NCBI GenBank assembly: GCA_021527695.1
Contig: JAKFAO010000003.1
Location: forward strand, 2,046,001-2,110,000
Direction of reading: 5' to 3'
Length of the DNA stretch: 64,000 bases
From: Naematelia aurantialba
Taxonomy: Eukaryota > Basidiomycota > Tremellomycetes > Tremellales > Naemateliaceae
Under the pieces are notes generated by a model. It was not told the origin of the DNA, ran no database searches, and worked only from the letters and a program-made list of their open reading frames with translations. Below are positions 22,654-33,047 of the stretch, one piece after another (within the stretch, counting starts at the first letter, position 1; each line of letters starts with the position of its first letter). Position numbers and translations under genes: made by a program.

Positions 22654-24646
22654 CTATATCCTCTTACCAGACCGGTCCACCTCAATCTCCTTCCACCGAT
22701 ACCCATGCCAACACGCCAAGCGCCACAGCGCCATGGAGAGCCGTACGGCCAAGTAGCCAGGCTGGGCGGCGTCCAGCGGCGTGGGCCAGGACTGGAGTGC
22801 CACGAGGTTGGCGGAACCCTCGGTCGGAGTCAGGGCGGCCTCGGTGGTGAGAACAGGTGTGGGGGAAGGGGTCGTTGATGTCGTTGACATTGTTGGCGCG
22901 AGCGTAGATGCAGGATCTGGTACCAATGGCGGAGATGCCGTTGATGTCGGTGTCGGTGTATTTGTTGGTGTCGGTGTCGTTGTCGTTGTCGGTGTTGGTG
23001 TCAGTGTCGGTGTTTTCTTCAACGCCATGATGCGCCTCAGGGCGTGGGCAACCTCCCGCGCCGTGTCGGCCGGTACAAGCGATGTGAGCGTGTACACAGG
23101 CAGCTCGGGCTGGTACCATGTGCGGGACCATGTGCCCTTGCGCTTGTACGTTGACGCCGGTGCGCGTTCCGCTGTCGCACGCACCATCAGACACCCCGCA
23201 CGCTCCGACGACTCGGAGAGGTCTATGATGGCGGTCCAGTTGGTCGTTCTCGGCACGGCGTCGACGTCCGTCGGGTGGCGCTGTTGGCGAGAGCGATAGC
23301 CCTTGCCATTGCCATTGTCATTGCCATTGTCGTTGCCATTGCCATTGCCATTGCCATTGTCAATGCCATCGCCATCGCTATCGCTACCGCTTTGCTCGAC
23401 CAACTTGACATTGTCGTCATTTGTCCCATCAATGCCGCTGACTTGGGCCCCATCGACTTGAGCTTTGACCTTGTCCGCCTGAACTGTCGTCAGAGGCTGA
23501 AGGACGCCTTCCACGCCGGTCTTCCGTGCCTGCCGAGCCAGCAATCGAGCTTCTTGTACGACTCGCTGGCATAGCTGAGAGTAAACCATGGCAGACAGGT
23601 TCTCAGGGATCTTCATTGTTCCCAATGCTTGTCGACGAGAGAAGAAGCCCAGATGCGGGCCTAAACCATCGTCAGATACACGCTTCCTTCTCTCCCTTCT
23701 GCGCCGCTTTATCCTTGCTATGTCTTCATTCCTTGTTGTCTTGCCTTCATGCTCGTGGAGTATGTCTCAGGCAGATCGCGGTATTAGGCCGTTGCAGGCG
23801 ACAGAGAGAACGACGGACGCACCTTTCTGCAGTAGTTGCGGCACGACATTCTTGTGGCAAACAACATAGTAGCCCAGACCCATTCTTGGCTTTGCGATCG
23901 CGCGGCCAGGAGACAGCAGCAAGTCATGCGGGAGGAGGTACAGCCTGTTTTCGAACAAACTGGGCCGCAGACCTATCATGAATTCTGAAGGTATATAAGC
24001 ACGCCATACGTATCATCTCGTTCTCTAGGTGCTAGGGGATGGGAAGAGACTTACCCCTCGGTAGACGCTGGCGCGTGACTATGCATTGCCGTTTGGGGCT
24101 CACTCTCATCCTGTCTACACACATGGAGTATCAGCTTAACCATACGATACACCCCGACCCTGGCCGAAAGAAGGGAGAAGAGACGGCCAGACAGAACGTA
24201 CACGTCGGCTCAGCCCACAGTATCTCGCGCTTCCGTCTTGCCCGATCGCTGGGCTCAGAATGCGCCTTGCGATCTGCTTCGTATCTCCGCTGGTATCTGA
24301 GGGTTGATCCCTCCAGACCTACAGGAGGTGGATAGAAGGGAGGATAGAAGAGGGCGGATCGACCAGCGGGATGTTCGCTCGGTGGTTGGACAAGGCGAAG
24401 ACGAGCCTTCGAGCGCCGGGCCGGTGGTATAGAGACCCAAGAAGCGGCCGGAGATGGTGATGGTGATGGGATACACGACGATGATCTCGACGCTGAAGGG
24501 GAGGCCGAGGGTGAGCAGGAGGATGATGGCGAGGGTAGGAACTGGGACTGGGTTGTGCTGCTACAGCGTCGAGGAATTGGCGGTCTGGCTCGAACGAGGT
24601 GGTACAGGCATCGCTGGCAGGGCCCTGACGAAGGACGAGACAGCAT
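22654..24646 (-). CDS. Mitochondrial protein with low-complexity inserts, possibly ribosomal bL9m-like
   Basis: Exons 24646-24202, 24114-24055, 23984-23823 and 23660-22654 close in phase to 557 residues. The start MLSRPSSGPCQRCLYHLVRARPP looks like a mitochondrial presequence. The best-conserved-looking core is CIVTRQRLPREFMIGLRPSL, then FENRLYLLPHDLLLSPGRA and GLGYYVVCHKN. Its arrangement (basic strand, then RPSxxENxLY, then an A-x-YVV strand) is reminiscent of the N-terminal domain of fungal bL9m, but the match is weak and made by eye. The second half holds an Asn/Gly/Asp repeat (GNGNGNGNDNGNDN, about 23290-23370) and a Thr/Pro repeat (TPTPTTTTTPTPTN, about 22950-23010). The end WRLACWHGYRWKEIEVDRSG has no family I can name. 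Gene structure is reasonably sure; function is tentative. Confidence 0.55.
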
Positions 24647-24893
24647 CCTCCGTCGGTAGCTTCGGGCCCAGGACTAGAAGACGAGACAGCCAGCCCAGCT
24701 TTCACTACGCTGAGTGCCCAGCTGAATCTACCTCTCGAGATGGACGGGATGAGAGGACGAGATGAAAAAGTCAAAATGTCAGAGCTGAAACGAAAGCCGA
24801 AAGCCGGTCAAGCATCGACCAGCTACTGTAACAGTCTGTCACGGAAAGCTCCTACCAGAGGCACCTGACACGCAGCGCAGCATAGCTCGCAGT
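24647..24893. other. Divergent promoter region, bL9m-like and CLYBL genes
   Basis: 247 bases between divergent start codons of two probably mitochondrial genes; no further feature was recognised. Confidence 0.45.
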
Positions 24894-26336
24894 ATGCTTG
24901 GTCCACAAGTGATCGCTCGCCTGGCCCGGCGAGCTCTCTCGAACTCTGCTAAAACCTCAAGCTGTAGCGCCAACGCGAGCTCAATGCGCACTTCCGTCTC
25001 TCGCCGAGCGATGCTCTATGGTGAGTCTGACTCTCCTCTCAAGGGATCTCCTCATAATAATGTAGTGCCGGGATCCAATCCCAGGATGCTCCAAAAGTCG
25101 CTTGACTCTCCCGCTGACTCGGTCTCGTACGACTTGGAGGACTCTGTGGCGCCCGCCAAGAAGGCGGAAGCGAGAAAGCTGGTCTGCGAGCTCCTCGACG
25201 TGAGCCAGCTCCAAAGCATGGCAAGCCTGCAGTGAATCCTGACACTCTTATTGGCAGGGGAGCAGAAGACCAAAAGGGGAGGTCATGGTCCGCATCAACG
25301 CTGTCGGCACTGGCAACGAGGCTGCTGATCTCGACGATGCAGTATGTCCCCGCTCTGTAGCGACAAGCGACACTGGGCTGAGAGTCACGTAGCTCCGGAC
25401 ACGACACGTCCAGGCGATTGCATTGCCCAAGACTACCGACCCAGACCATATTGAATGGGTCGTTTCCCGTATAGAGGCGTTGAGTCCCAGGGAGAAGCGC
25501 AAGGGCGGTGAGAGCGCGATCCGAATCATAGCAATGATCGAGAATGCCATTGGGATGGTCCGGATACAGGAGATCGCTCGTAGCGGACAAGGGCATTTGG
25601 ATGCACTGCTGGTCAGTCCCTCCCACATCAAAAGCCCACTACGTTGACGACGGGTCGAGTAGTTTGCTGCTGAAGATTGTCTGTCACATGTTCATTCGTC
25701 CGTCCACAAGCTGAAGCCCGAGGAGACTGTGCCGATGTTGGTTTGATCCGCACAAACGATCGTATGGAAATGCTCTATCCACGCTCAAAGCTGGTCACAA
25801 CCGCCAAAGCCTTTGGCCTGCAGGCTATCGACCTGGTACGTCCCCTCTGTAACACGTTGGCAAGACTCAATTCAGGTCGGCTAGGTGTGTGTGAACTACA
25901 AGGATCCCGAAGCTTTGCGTGTCGAGTCGGAAGAAGGTCGCCGCCTAGGCTTCGATGGCAAGGCAAGTTGTTGTCTCTAAAACACAAAGTCAAGTACCAT
26001 CTAATCAGACATAGCAAGCCATCCATCCTGACCAAATTGAGGTTATTCATCGTGCCTTTGCACCGTCACCAGCCGGTAAGACAGCCGTGTCCGCCAACTT
26101 GATTCTTGAGTGGCAACTGAACAAGCAGACATCGAAAAGGCAACCAGGATTCGGGACGCATTTGAGCAGCACGATCTCGCAGGTAGAGGGGCGTTCGAGC
26201 TAGATGGCGCAATGATTGACGCCCCTATGCAGAAGCAGGTGAAGATCACGCCAGAGCGCAGACGGTGCAAGCTGAAATGAGATGGAAACAGGCTCTCAGG
26301 GTCCTCGCCAAAGCACAAGCGGCAGGTCTCATCTGA
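24894..26336 (+). CDS. CLYBL-type citramalyl-CoA lyase (HpcH/HpaI family), mitochondrial
   Basis: CLYBL-like enzymes cleave citramalyl-CoA or malyl-CoA in mitochondria and belong to the citrate-lyase beta TIM-barrel family. Ten exons (24894-25020, 25066-25199, 25258-25341, 25393-25611, 25663-25678, 25726-25835, 25885-25962, 26015-26075, 26129-26238, 26292-26336) give 327 residues, close to the usual length. The presequence MLGPQVIARLARRALSNSAK precedes the family signatures VPGSNPRMLQKSLDSPADSV and YDLEDSVAPAKKAEAR. AIRIIAMIENAIGM has the metal-binding Glu, and FAAEDYCADVGLIRT and QAIHPDQIEVIHRAFAPS follow. Exon 5 is a 16-base microexon and intron 7 is a GC-AG intron (AAG|GCAAGT). The family is clear; the physiological substrate in this fungus is inferred. 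Confidence 0.93.
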
Positions 26337-26569
26337 CGCCATGCCTTCCAGCGTATTCGGATCATATGGACCCGTTGCTCTGAACACCCGGTTATATGGC
26401 AGTCGCTCCATCTTGGTGGCCGCACGAGTCGAGCCTGTTGGTCTCCTGACGAGCAATCGGGACACGTCACCGCAGCACATGTTATAATGATCGCATGAGA
26501 TACATTTACTGTACCCCAACAGCGAGGGCTAGAGTATCTTGCTAGAAAAATATCGCGCTCAAAGATACC

Positions 26570-27830
26570 TCATCCCTCACCTTCGAGCAACCCCTGAGCC
26601 GCTCTCATCTCCTCAAACAGCTGCCTCGTGTCCTCGTCCTCCGCTCCCCAGCCTAAACCCATGGCCGACTCCTTCTCAGCCCAACGCTGTTCCGCAAGTG
26701 CCACTTCGTCATCATCGGAATCTGGTGCGAGCTGTGGTAGAGGTCCCATCTGGCGCGAAGCGGATAGCAAGGTGGAAGTGAGTTTCTGCGGTGCCGACAC
26801 TAGTGAGTTTGATGCTCGTGTAGACCGAGGATCCGCATTGTGAGCTTTGGTGGGTGGTGGCGCGGGAGGTTTCATATTAATCTGCTGTGAATCTCGCTGG
26901 GAGGCTGGGTCTGGGGGCAGAGAAGGGGGTATGGGTGCGGTAGACGGTGTCGGGCGTTCGTGAATGACAAGATTTGCCATCAGGTCGGCAACCTTGCTTG
27001 GCTCTGGGGGTGCGGATACGCCAGGCAGAATAGGAGGAGCACTTCCGGTGTCTGTTGAGACTGCCTGCCGCGCCGAGCTTGGAGCGGCGTTGGATGTCGG
27101 CATTCTGGACTGCTGCGAGACCACCTCTCGATGGCCGTCTGGGACCAACCGCACTTGCCCCCGCTCCTCAAGCTCCTCTAGCAGCTCCACCCGCCTCCCC
27201 TTTCCCGATAGCCAGCCTGGCTCCTCATCTATACCTTTCTCAACCCATGCGCTCCTTGCGCGGCACACTTTGCTGCAGAAACCCTCTTCCGGGTTGCCCT
27301 GCACAGGCTTGATTGTGCGCTTGGCTGTCGAGATTGAAAAGCGCCGATGGGGCGTATAGGGTGCTGTCGGCGGATTTGAGCAAGTAGGATAAGAGCAGAT
27401 GAGATTCAGATGACGCTCGTGGATCGTGTCGAGGTATTGCTGGGGTGACAGATACTGCAGCTGCCGTGTCGTCAGCGCAGCACTCGGGCAGAGCATGGGT
27501 TGTGACTCGTAGAAAGTCAAACTCGCTACAGCGACTCACAGCTTTTAAGAAAGACGGTCGGTCTAGGGTGGTCTCCATCATACGATCCATCCATCGTTCC
27601 GCTCGTTTCTGCATCTGCGCACGCTTGACGAGAGAAGCTTGTAAAGCGGCTGCATCGGTGTTCACAGGAGAGGAATCAGAGTTGACGACGTGCAGCCGAG
27701 AGGGATTCGGAAAGCTGCGATCTGCTACCAGCCGCGACGATGACTGCGGACGGCGTGAGGGACCTGCTTCTGCCATCCTTGCCTGTCTCAACCTCGCTGC
27801 CGAAGCTGCTCTTGGTCGCCTCTTGAACAC
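26570..27830 (-). CDS. RTR1: RNA polymerase II CTD phosphatase Rtr1/RPAP2
   Basis: Rtr1/RPAP2 removes Ser5 phosphate from the RNA polymerase II CTD and takes part in polymerase assembly and import. Exons 27830-27540 and 27460-26570 give 393 residues. After an Arg-rich start (MFKRRPRAASAARLRQ), helices lead to LSPQQYLDTIHERHLNLICS. The zinc-finger cysteines are in ICSYPTC and, after a basic strand (RRFSISTAKRTIKPVQ), in GFCSKVCRAR: the family C-x4-C ... C-x3-C pattern. The C-terminal half is a low-complexity, partly acidic region ending DEDTRQLFEEMRAAQGLL. MAEAGPSRR at 27776 is an alternative start. It is convergent with CLYBL, 234 bases apart. Confidence 0.92.
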
Positions 27831-28065
27831 TCAGCTCGCATTTAATAGGAGTACTTTTGCATAGGAAGAGGGGATAGCCAGCTCCACGTGGAATCCACGT
27901 GCTTCACACGTTCAACACGTGCTCATGCGGGTCATCACCCTCACCTAGCTGTCGATCTTCTTTCCTGCGTCTTTCTCTCTGTCTCGCGGCTCGACACTCA
28001 CATCTTGAACAAGCCAAACTACATAATCACGACGTTCAACTCGAGGGATTGTAACGCACACGGGC
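27831..28065. other. Divergent promoter region, RTR1 and SLC25 carrier
   Basis: 235 bases between divergent start codons. A CACGTG-type palindrome occurs three times (about 27885, 27896 and 27913), possibly an E-box-like bHLH site in a shared promoter (inference). Confidence 0.45.
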
Positions 28066-29829
28066 ATGGCGGCGACAGGGTGAGACACATCCGGGTCCCA
28101 AGCCCTCGTGACAGCCGAGACTCGGCTGACAGCGACAGCCGACCTGCGCCGTATGAAGGGGTATGGACGAGCCGGGCTCGAGATCTTGATGAATGGCTCC
28201 GACGTAAGCTTATCCATTAATGGCTCTTTCGTCCAACTCACATCCTTTAGAACACAAAGTGGTGAGCTGAAATATGGTTCCCAAGCGAAAGCCGCCTCTG
28301 ACTCTCCAAGGTGGTGTCTGCCACCTCGGCTGCCCTAATCTCGACCCTTGCTGGTTATCCGGTAGGTTCCTTTTGCCAAATACAGTGATAAGTACGCAGT
28401 AAACTAAATGATCCAGCTCGAATCGCTCAAGTCCCGATTGCAGAGTTCAAGAGAGAATATCGCGCTTCTTCGGCTAGCGAGGAGTGTCTTACGCGAGGAA
28501 GGGATTGGAGGGTGCGCTTGTGCTGCTATCATATTGATGAACCTCAGTTGACATTCACAGGCTATGGCGTGGCATCCCGTGAATACATACTGTCCTACGA
28601 GAGGCACTGCTGATTGTGCAGTTTACCCCTGCTCACCATATCTATCGTCCGGGCAGTATCGTTCTCCGTCTTCACCTCGACAAAGCGGATCCTGAACGCG
28701 ACACCGGGGACGGGAATGCTCCCGGAGGAAGCCTCATCTGTCCCACCGCCTTGGGTGAACTTACAGCTGGGCCTGTTCAACGGTGATTCTGCCAAGGACG
28801 TAGCGCTCACTAGCTTGCTCGCGGGTGCAGCTAGCGGTGCTGTCGTTTGCGTGGGTAGTGCGCCTTTCGAGCTCGTCAAGGTGAGTTTTGGAGGCGTCAG
28901 AGACCCATATTCACGACGCTGGTCTTCTTGGGACGAGACATTCTCTTCCTGTTGACAAAAATTCACCACTTACGTGTCCAGGTACGACGACAACTCGAGC
29001 TCCAAATTTACCGTGACTCTCAGCCGGCGGCTGCTGCGCAGACTTCACCATACTCGCCGCAACATCAATCGGTGCCTCGACATCCATCACAGATGGCTGC
29101 TCGTTGGTCTGCGCGATCTCCAAAGGGTTACAAACCCTTTGTTGCCCCTACCACCCTGCAGTCTATCCGGATGATCATCAACAGGTCGGGCATCCTAGGG
29201 CTTTACACCGGATGGCGCTTGCATTTCGTGCGAGACACAATGGGCACAGCTTTGTATTTCGCAGAATACGACGTATTGCGATACTACCTGGGACGAAAAA
29301 TCAGCACAGGAGACACTGATGGACGAGTCGACGACGGCCAGGTGCAGGGCGATGTGCCCGAGTGGGCGAGAGCTTGGTTGCCCAAAGGGATGATCCCTTT
29401 CTTCTGTGGCAGTCTAGCTGGTGTGACGAGTTGGGCATTCATTTATCCCATCGATGTGAGTCCGCTCAGTTCTTAGCGACGGTACTCGGACACAGCTAAG
29501 TCTGTTCAAGGCGATCAAGACCAAAGCCCAACAGCGCGCTCTATCAGGCTTGGAACGCCGTACCCCTCTCACTCAGTTGATCCGTCTCGTACGAGGACCA
29601 GACCCGAATAATCCGAAGCCTCTTTTGAAGGGTTTAGCTCGATTATATCGAGGGCGAGTCTATCCCCAATACCGATATGTAGCTGTGGCTGACTATGTGT
29701 AGTTTGGGTATCTCAATGGTGCGATCAATGCTCACACACGGTATGTTGTGGACTGTTGTGGACTGGGCCGGAGGGTGGATCGAGACCAAGCCTTTTGAGC
29801 GGGCAGCTATGACATTGGAGGCGAGATAA
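28066..29829 (+). CDS. SLC25 mitochondrial carrier
   Basis: Inner-membrane solute carrier of the six-helix SLC25 family. Ten exons (28066-28079, 28115-28203, 28251-28261, 28311-28361, 28417-28511, 28561-28578, 28622-28880, 28982-29455, 29511-29653, 29703-29829) close in phase to 426 residues. The three carrier signatures are visible: YPLESLKSRLQ, PFELVKVRRQLE and YPIDAIKTKAQQR, each followed by a matrix helix and a GLWRGIP, GLYTGWR or RLYRGLG step. Several exons are tiny (14, 11 and 18 bases), and the last intron begins with GC (CGAGG|GCGAGT). It resembles the uncharacterised fungal YFR045w-like group more than any carrier of known substrate, so the substrate is left open. The long loop between repeats 2 and 3 (about 29300-29380) is unusually acidic. 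Confidence 0.9.
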
Positions 29830-30340
29830 TCGTTGCCTGGAAACTGGAAGTCGAGCACGGCCCAAGTTCAATGTGAACCGGCCCCTATGCCCCGCAGCCG
29901 AGGTATGACAAACCGCATGAGGTCGCAGCTTTGGGGACTGGCAGGCGTATAGATAGATGGAGCGTCCAGGATGCCCTTCATGCCTGTCAGACGGGCGCGT
30001 GGAGAGTAGCGCATCGTGCGCCGATGCTGGGGCGATTGCCGAGTACTGTGAACAGGGCACCAAGGGGCGTGAATAGGTGTCGACAAGGGGGACAAGATCA
30101 GAAGTAAATCAATTCATCATCAATCATGCATGTAGGTATTGAAGTGGTGCGGGATATATGATGTCTTGGCGTGCGACCTTGGGCAATCGACATTGCGTAC
30201 AGTAATGGAATGGCAGTATCTTGGGATGCAAGATGTCAAATGGGAAGATGTAGCCTCTTGGGTGGCAAGATATCAAGTGGGACAATGTTTCGCGCTGATG
30301 TTGGTGTCGTTCATTGATGTCACCTTTGCAGCACTAGATC
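29830..30340. other. Convergent intergenic stretch (SLC25 / AFG1)
   Basis: About 510 bases. Around 30195-30290 a degenerate GGCAAGAT/GCAAGATGT motif recurs (TGGGATGCAAGATGTCAAATGG-like, broken here). No open frame of interest. Confidence 0.5.
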
Positions 30341-32738
30341 TCATTCAGACTGGTCCAGCGATGTTTCTGTCCGATGCAGCCCGGATTGCTCGGACCACTC
30401 CTTGGTTCTACGCGGTATCAGTACGATCACGACAAGCATTTGGACATCCCGAGAACAGAAAAGGGAGGATGGAGAAGAGATACGTACCCCATCTGGGAGA
30501 GCCGGGAAACACAACGCGCAAAGGCGAAGAGCTCCTCGTCACCTGAGAACAAGCTGGAGGAACCGACTTCATCCACTGACAGACCCTGTATGGAGAAAAG
30601 TGCATTTGTCAGCTCCGACTTTCGAGGCTTGACAGGCATGGGGGAGATACGACATGGGCACGTCATGGATGTCGCCGGGCGGACAATGGAGTGCAGGAGG
30701 CGAATGGTAGAGGAAGAGAACGCACCAAGTCATCCATCATGTGTCGCATGTGGGCGTCGTCGTCTGCTGCTGCTCCGTGCTTGTCGCTGAACACTTGGAA
30801 GATGGGAACTTCAGAAGAGATGAACAGCTTTGTCTGCGCGCATGTATCAGCTCGTCAGGAAACTGGGCACGGCATCAACCCGGATCCGCAAGACCGAGCA
30901 CGGCACGTTGGTCCATAGGTCCATAGGCGATAGGTCAACAAGTGCACATGCTGCAAGGCCAAGACCATCGGGTTTGAGAGAATCGAGGCAGAGACCCATA
31001 GACTCACTCTATTTTCATAGCACGCTGGAATGAATCAGCACCTGTGGCAAGCGGTCGCCTCGTATCACCAAGGACGAAACACTGACCGTCGATAAATGTG
31101 ATAAACCGCCTAGCCTGGTCGCGCTCCCCCAAACCCAATCTCGGCACTCCCTCGACGAAGACAGTCGAGAAGCGTCCGGTGACTTCTAGGTAATCGGCGG
31201 CACTGAGTGGGCGATTGCACAGATCGCTGAACCTGAACCGCGCGACGCTGGCGCTGCTGGACGGGACTGTGAGCTCACGGCCCCAGAGAGGTAGGCGCCG
31301 GTCCGCGACGATCTCGGAGCCGTTAGGGTCGGACGAGGCGAGCGAGTGGAATAGCTTGGACATTTCCGCGTGCGTCGACGGTGTCAATGGATCAAAGTAG
31401 ACTTTCGACAAAGCTCGAGGCAGTTTACGGTAGTCTACCCACAAGGACAAGAAAACCATCATCAGCAGTCTAGTCCCAATCGTCGCACCAGAGGCAGGGG
31501 TCGGTTGACCGATAAAGCAGTGCACAGACGGGTGTACATACCCGTTTCCGAGTTGAGGTCGACAATCTCAAACCGCTCTTTGATCAATTCAATGGCGGGG
31601 ATGAACGACGCCCGCTGGATGCCGTTCATATATAGCTCGTCAGGATGCCGGCTGGACGGATCAGGCTTGTCGACGCGGGAATGAGGCTAGAACACACTTG
31701 GAGGTCATGACGCAGACGACGCCAAATGTCATCAACCGTTCAAGCAGCTGGCGCAACAGCATCGCAGTCACGATATCTGTCACCTGAAGAAAAGTCAGCA
31801 CGCATTCGATTTCCTAACTCACCTGAAACTCATCGAAGCACAAGACCCGTCCCTCGGCAGCGAGACTCCGCGCAACCTCTGGCAACGCGTCTTTCCGTTC
31901 CATCCCCATCTGGGAGTACCTCACCCCGACCTCATGCTGCCTCTGCAGAACATCCAGCATGAACGAATGGAAATGTATGCGGGTGGAGCCGTATTTTGTG
32001 GCGGAGAATTGAGGAGGGAGTGTCGAATGGAATAGATCCATAAGCATCGTCTTGCCTGTCCCTACTGAGCCGTAGAGGTACAGTCCCTTGGGGACCTTGT
32101 CGAGCGGAACGGTCGGTTGAGGGGTAGTTGGTTGCCGGGAGAAGAATTTTCCAAACTGTTACGCAGAGTTGGTCAATCAGCTCATTGTATCATACGCTAC
32201 TTGGATGAGGATGCGAAGCATTTTTAACAGACTCGTATGGGATCTGGAAATGATGTTTGTACGACTAGAGACCGAATAGGACGAGAGAACATACGAAGGA
32301 CGGTTTGAGCTCTATTGTCGCTTCAGGCAATGCCCCCGGATCATAGTTCTTCAAGTCCTCCCAAAGCCGCTGCAGGTGCTTGATGATCCGGCGCTGATGG
32401 TCATCCCCTCTTAAAGCCCCCTTCTCGACCAGGTAGTCGTAACGCGTTAGGGGATCTGCACGGTGAGCTGTTGCCATCTACAAGGTGGCTGTCAACTCAC
32501 CTCTGAACGACTCCCTGTCTGCCTTTGCCGATAACTGAGCAGCATGTGTGTCACTCCAGACTACTGAGGTGCTCGACAGGTGTCGTCGGCTTTGCAACTT
32601 TGCGACCAACGGCGCTGAAGGAGAGCACCTCGGGATACGTTCACCGCCCACCGAGGCTCGTGGAATGCGGCGTGCAGCAGCGCACAAGGAACATAGCAGT
32701 GTGGTAGTCGTCTTGACCATCTGCACAAGAAGCTTCAC
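30341..32738 (-). CDS. AFG1: AFG1/LACE1-family mitochondrial AAA ATPase
   Basis: Afg1 is a mitochondrial AAA protein that helps degrade inner-membrane and respiratory-complex subunits. Eleven exons (32738-32501, 32455-32295, 32243-32196, 32155-31823, 31783-31698, 31651-31542, 31434-31087, 31024-31008, 30833-30726, 30585-30488, 30407-30341) join in phase to 537 residues. The presequence contains [11 protein letters not shown]. The signatures are [14 protein letters not shown], Walker A GSVGTGKT (in [20 protein letters not shown]), Walker [10 protein letters not shown], sensor-like [31 protein letters not shown] and the C-terminal [25 protein letters not shown]. One exon is only 17 bases (CYENR). 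The second Met at 32720 is a possible start. The short linker exon at 32243-32196 has no obvious counterpart in homologues but keeps phase. Confidence 0.94.
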
Positions 32739-33047
32739 GGTCTATCAGTGCCGTAGCCTGCCCTACGACTGACACGATACAGGTGACACACTGCATGACT
32801 CTCCACCCAACACTGTATACTCTGATGCTCTCTATGCGCGAGGCATTTCTCCGTCGGAGAGAGGTGCGTTTAGCCGGTGAAAACGGTGCCACGCCTTGCT
32901 ATTCCCGAAATGCCGCACCACAGGCTCACTTGGAAATAGGTTCCGTTGCGTAAACAAGGTGAGCACCGCGACTGATCTTTTTATCGCTGTCAAGTCGTAG
33001 CGTATTCATTTTGCTCTGCAGCTGACCATTGGTCTCGTCAGGCCACC
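32739..33047. other. Divergent promoter region, AFG1 and kinesin-5
   Basis: 309 bases between divergent start codons. Small frames here show no family resemblance. Confidence 0.45.

Noticed and set aside
22781..23299. Val/Gly-rich plus-strand frame opposite the bL9m-like gene
   Set aside because: It mirrors the Thr/Pro and Asn/Gly repeats of the real minus-strand exon and has no motif of its own.
32641..32892. 83-codon minus frame upstream of AFG1 as an alternative first exon
   Set aside because: No presequence or AFG1 similarity; the frame at 32738 provides both and splices correctly.
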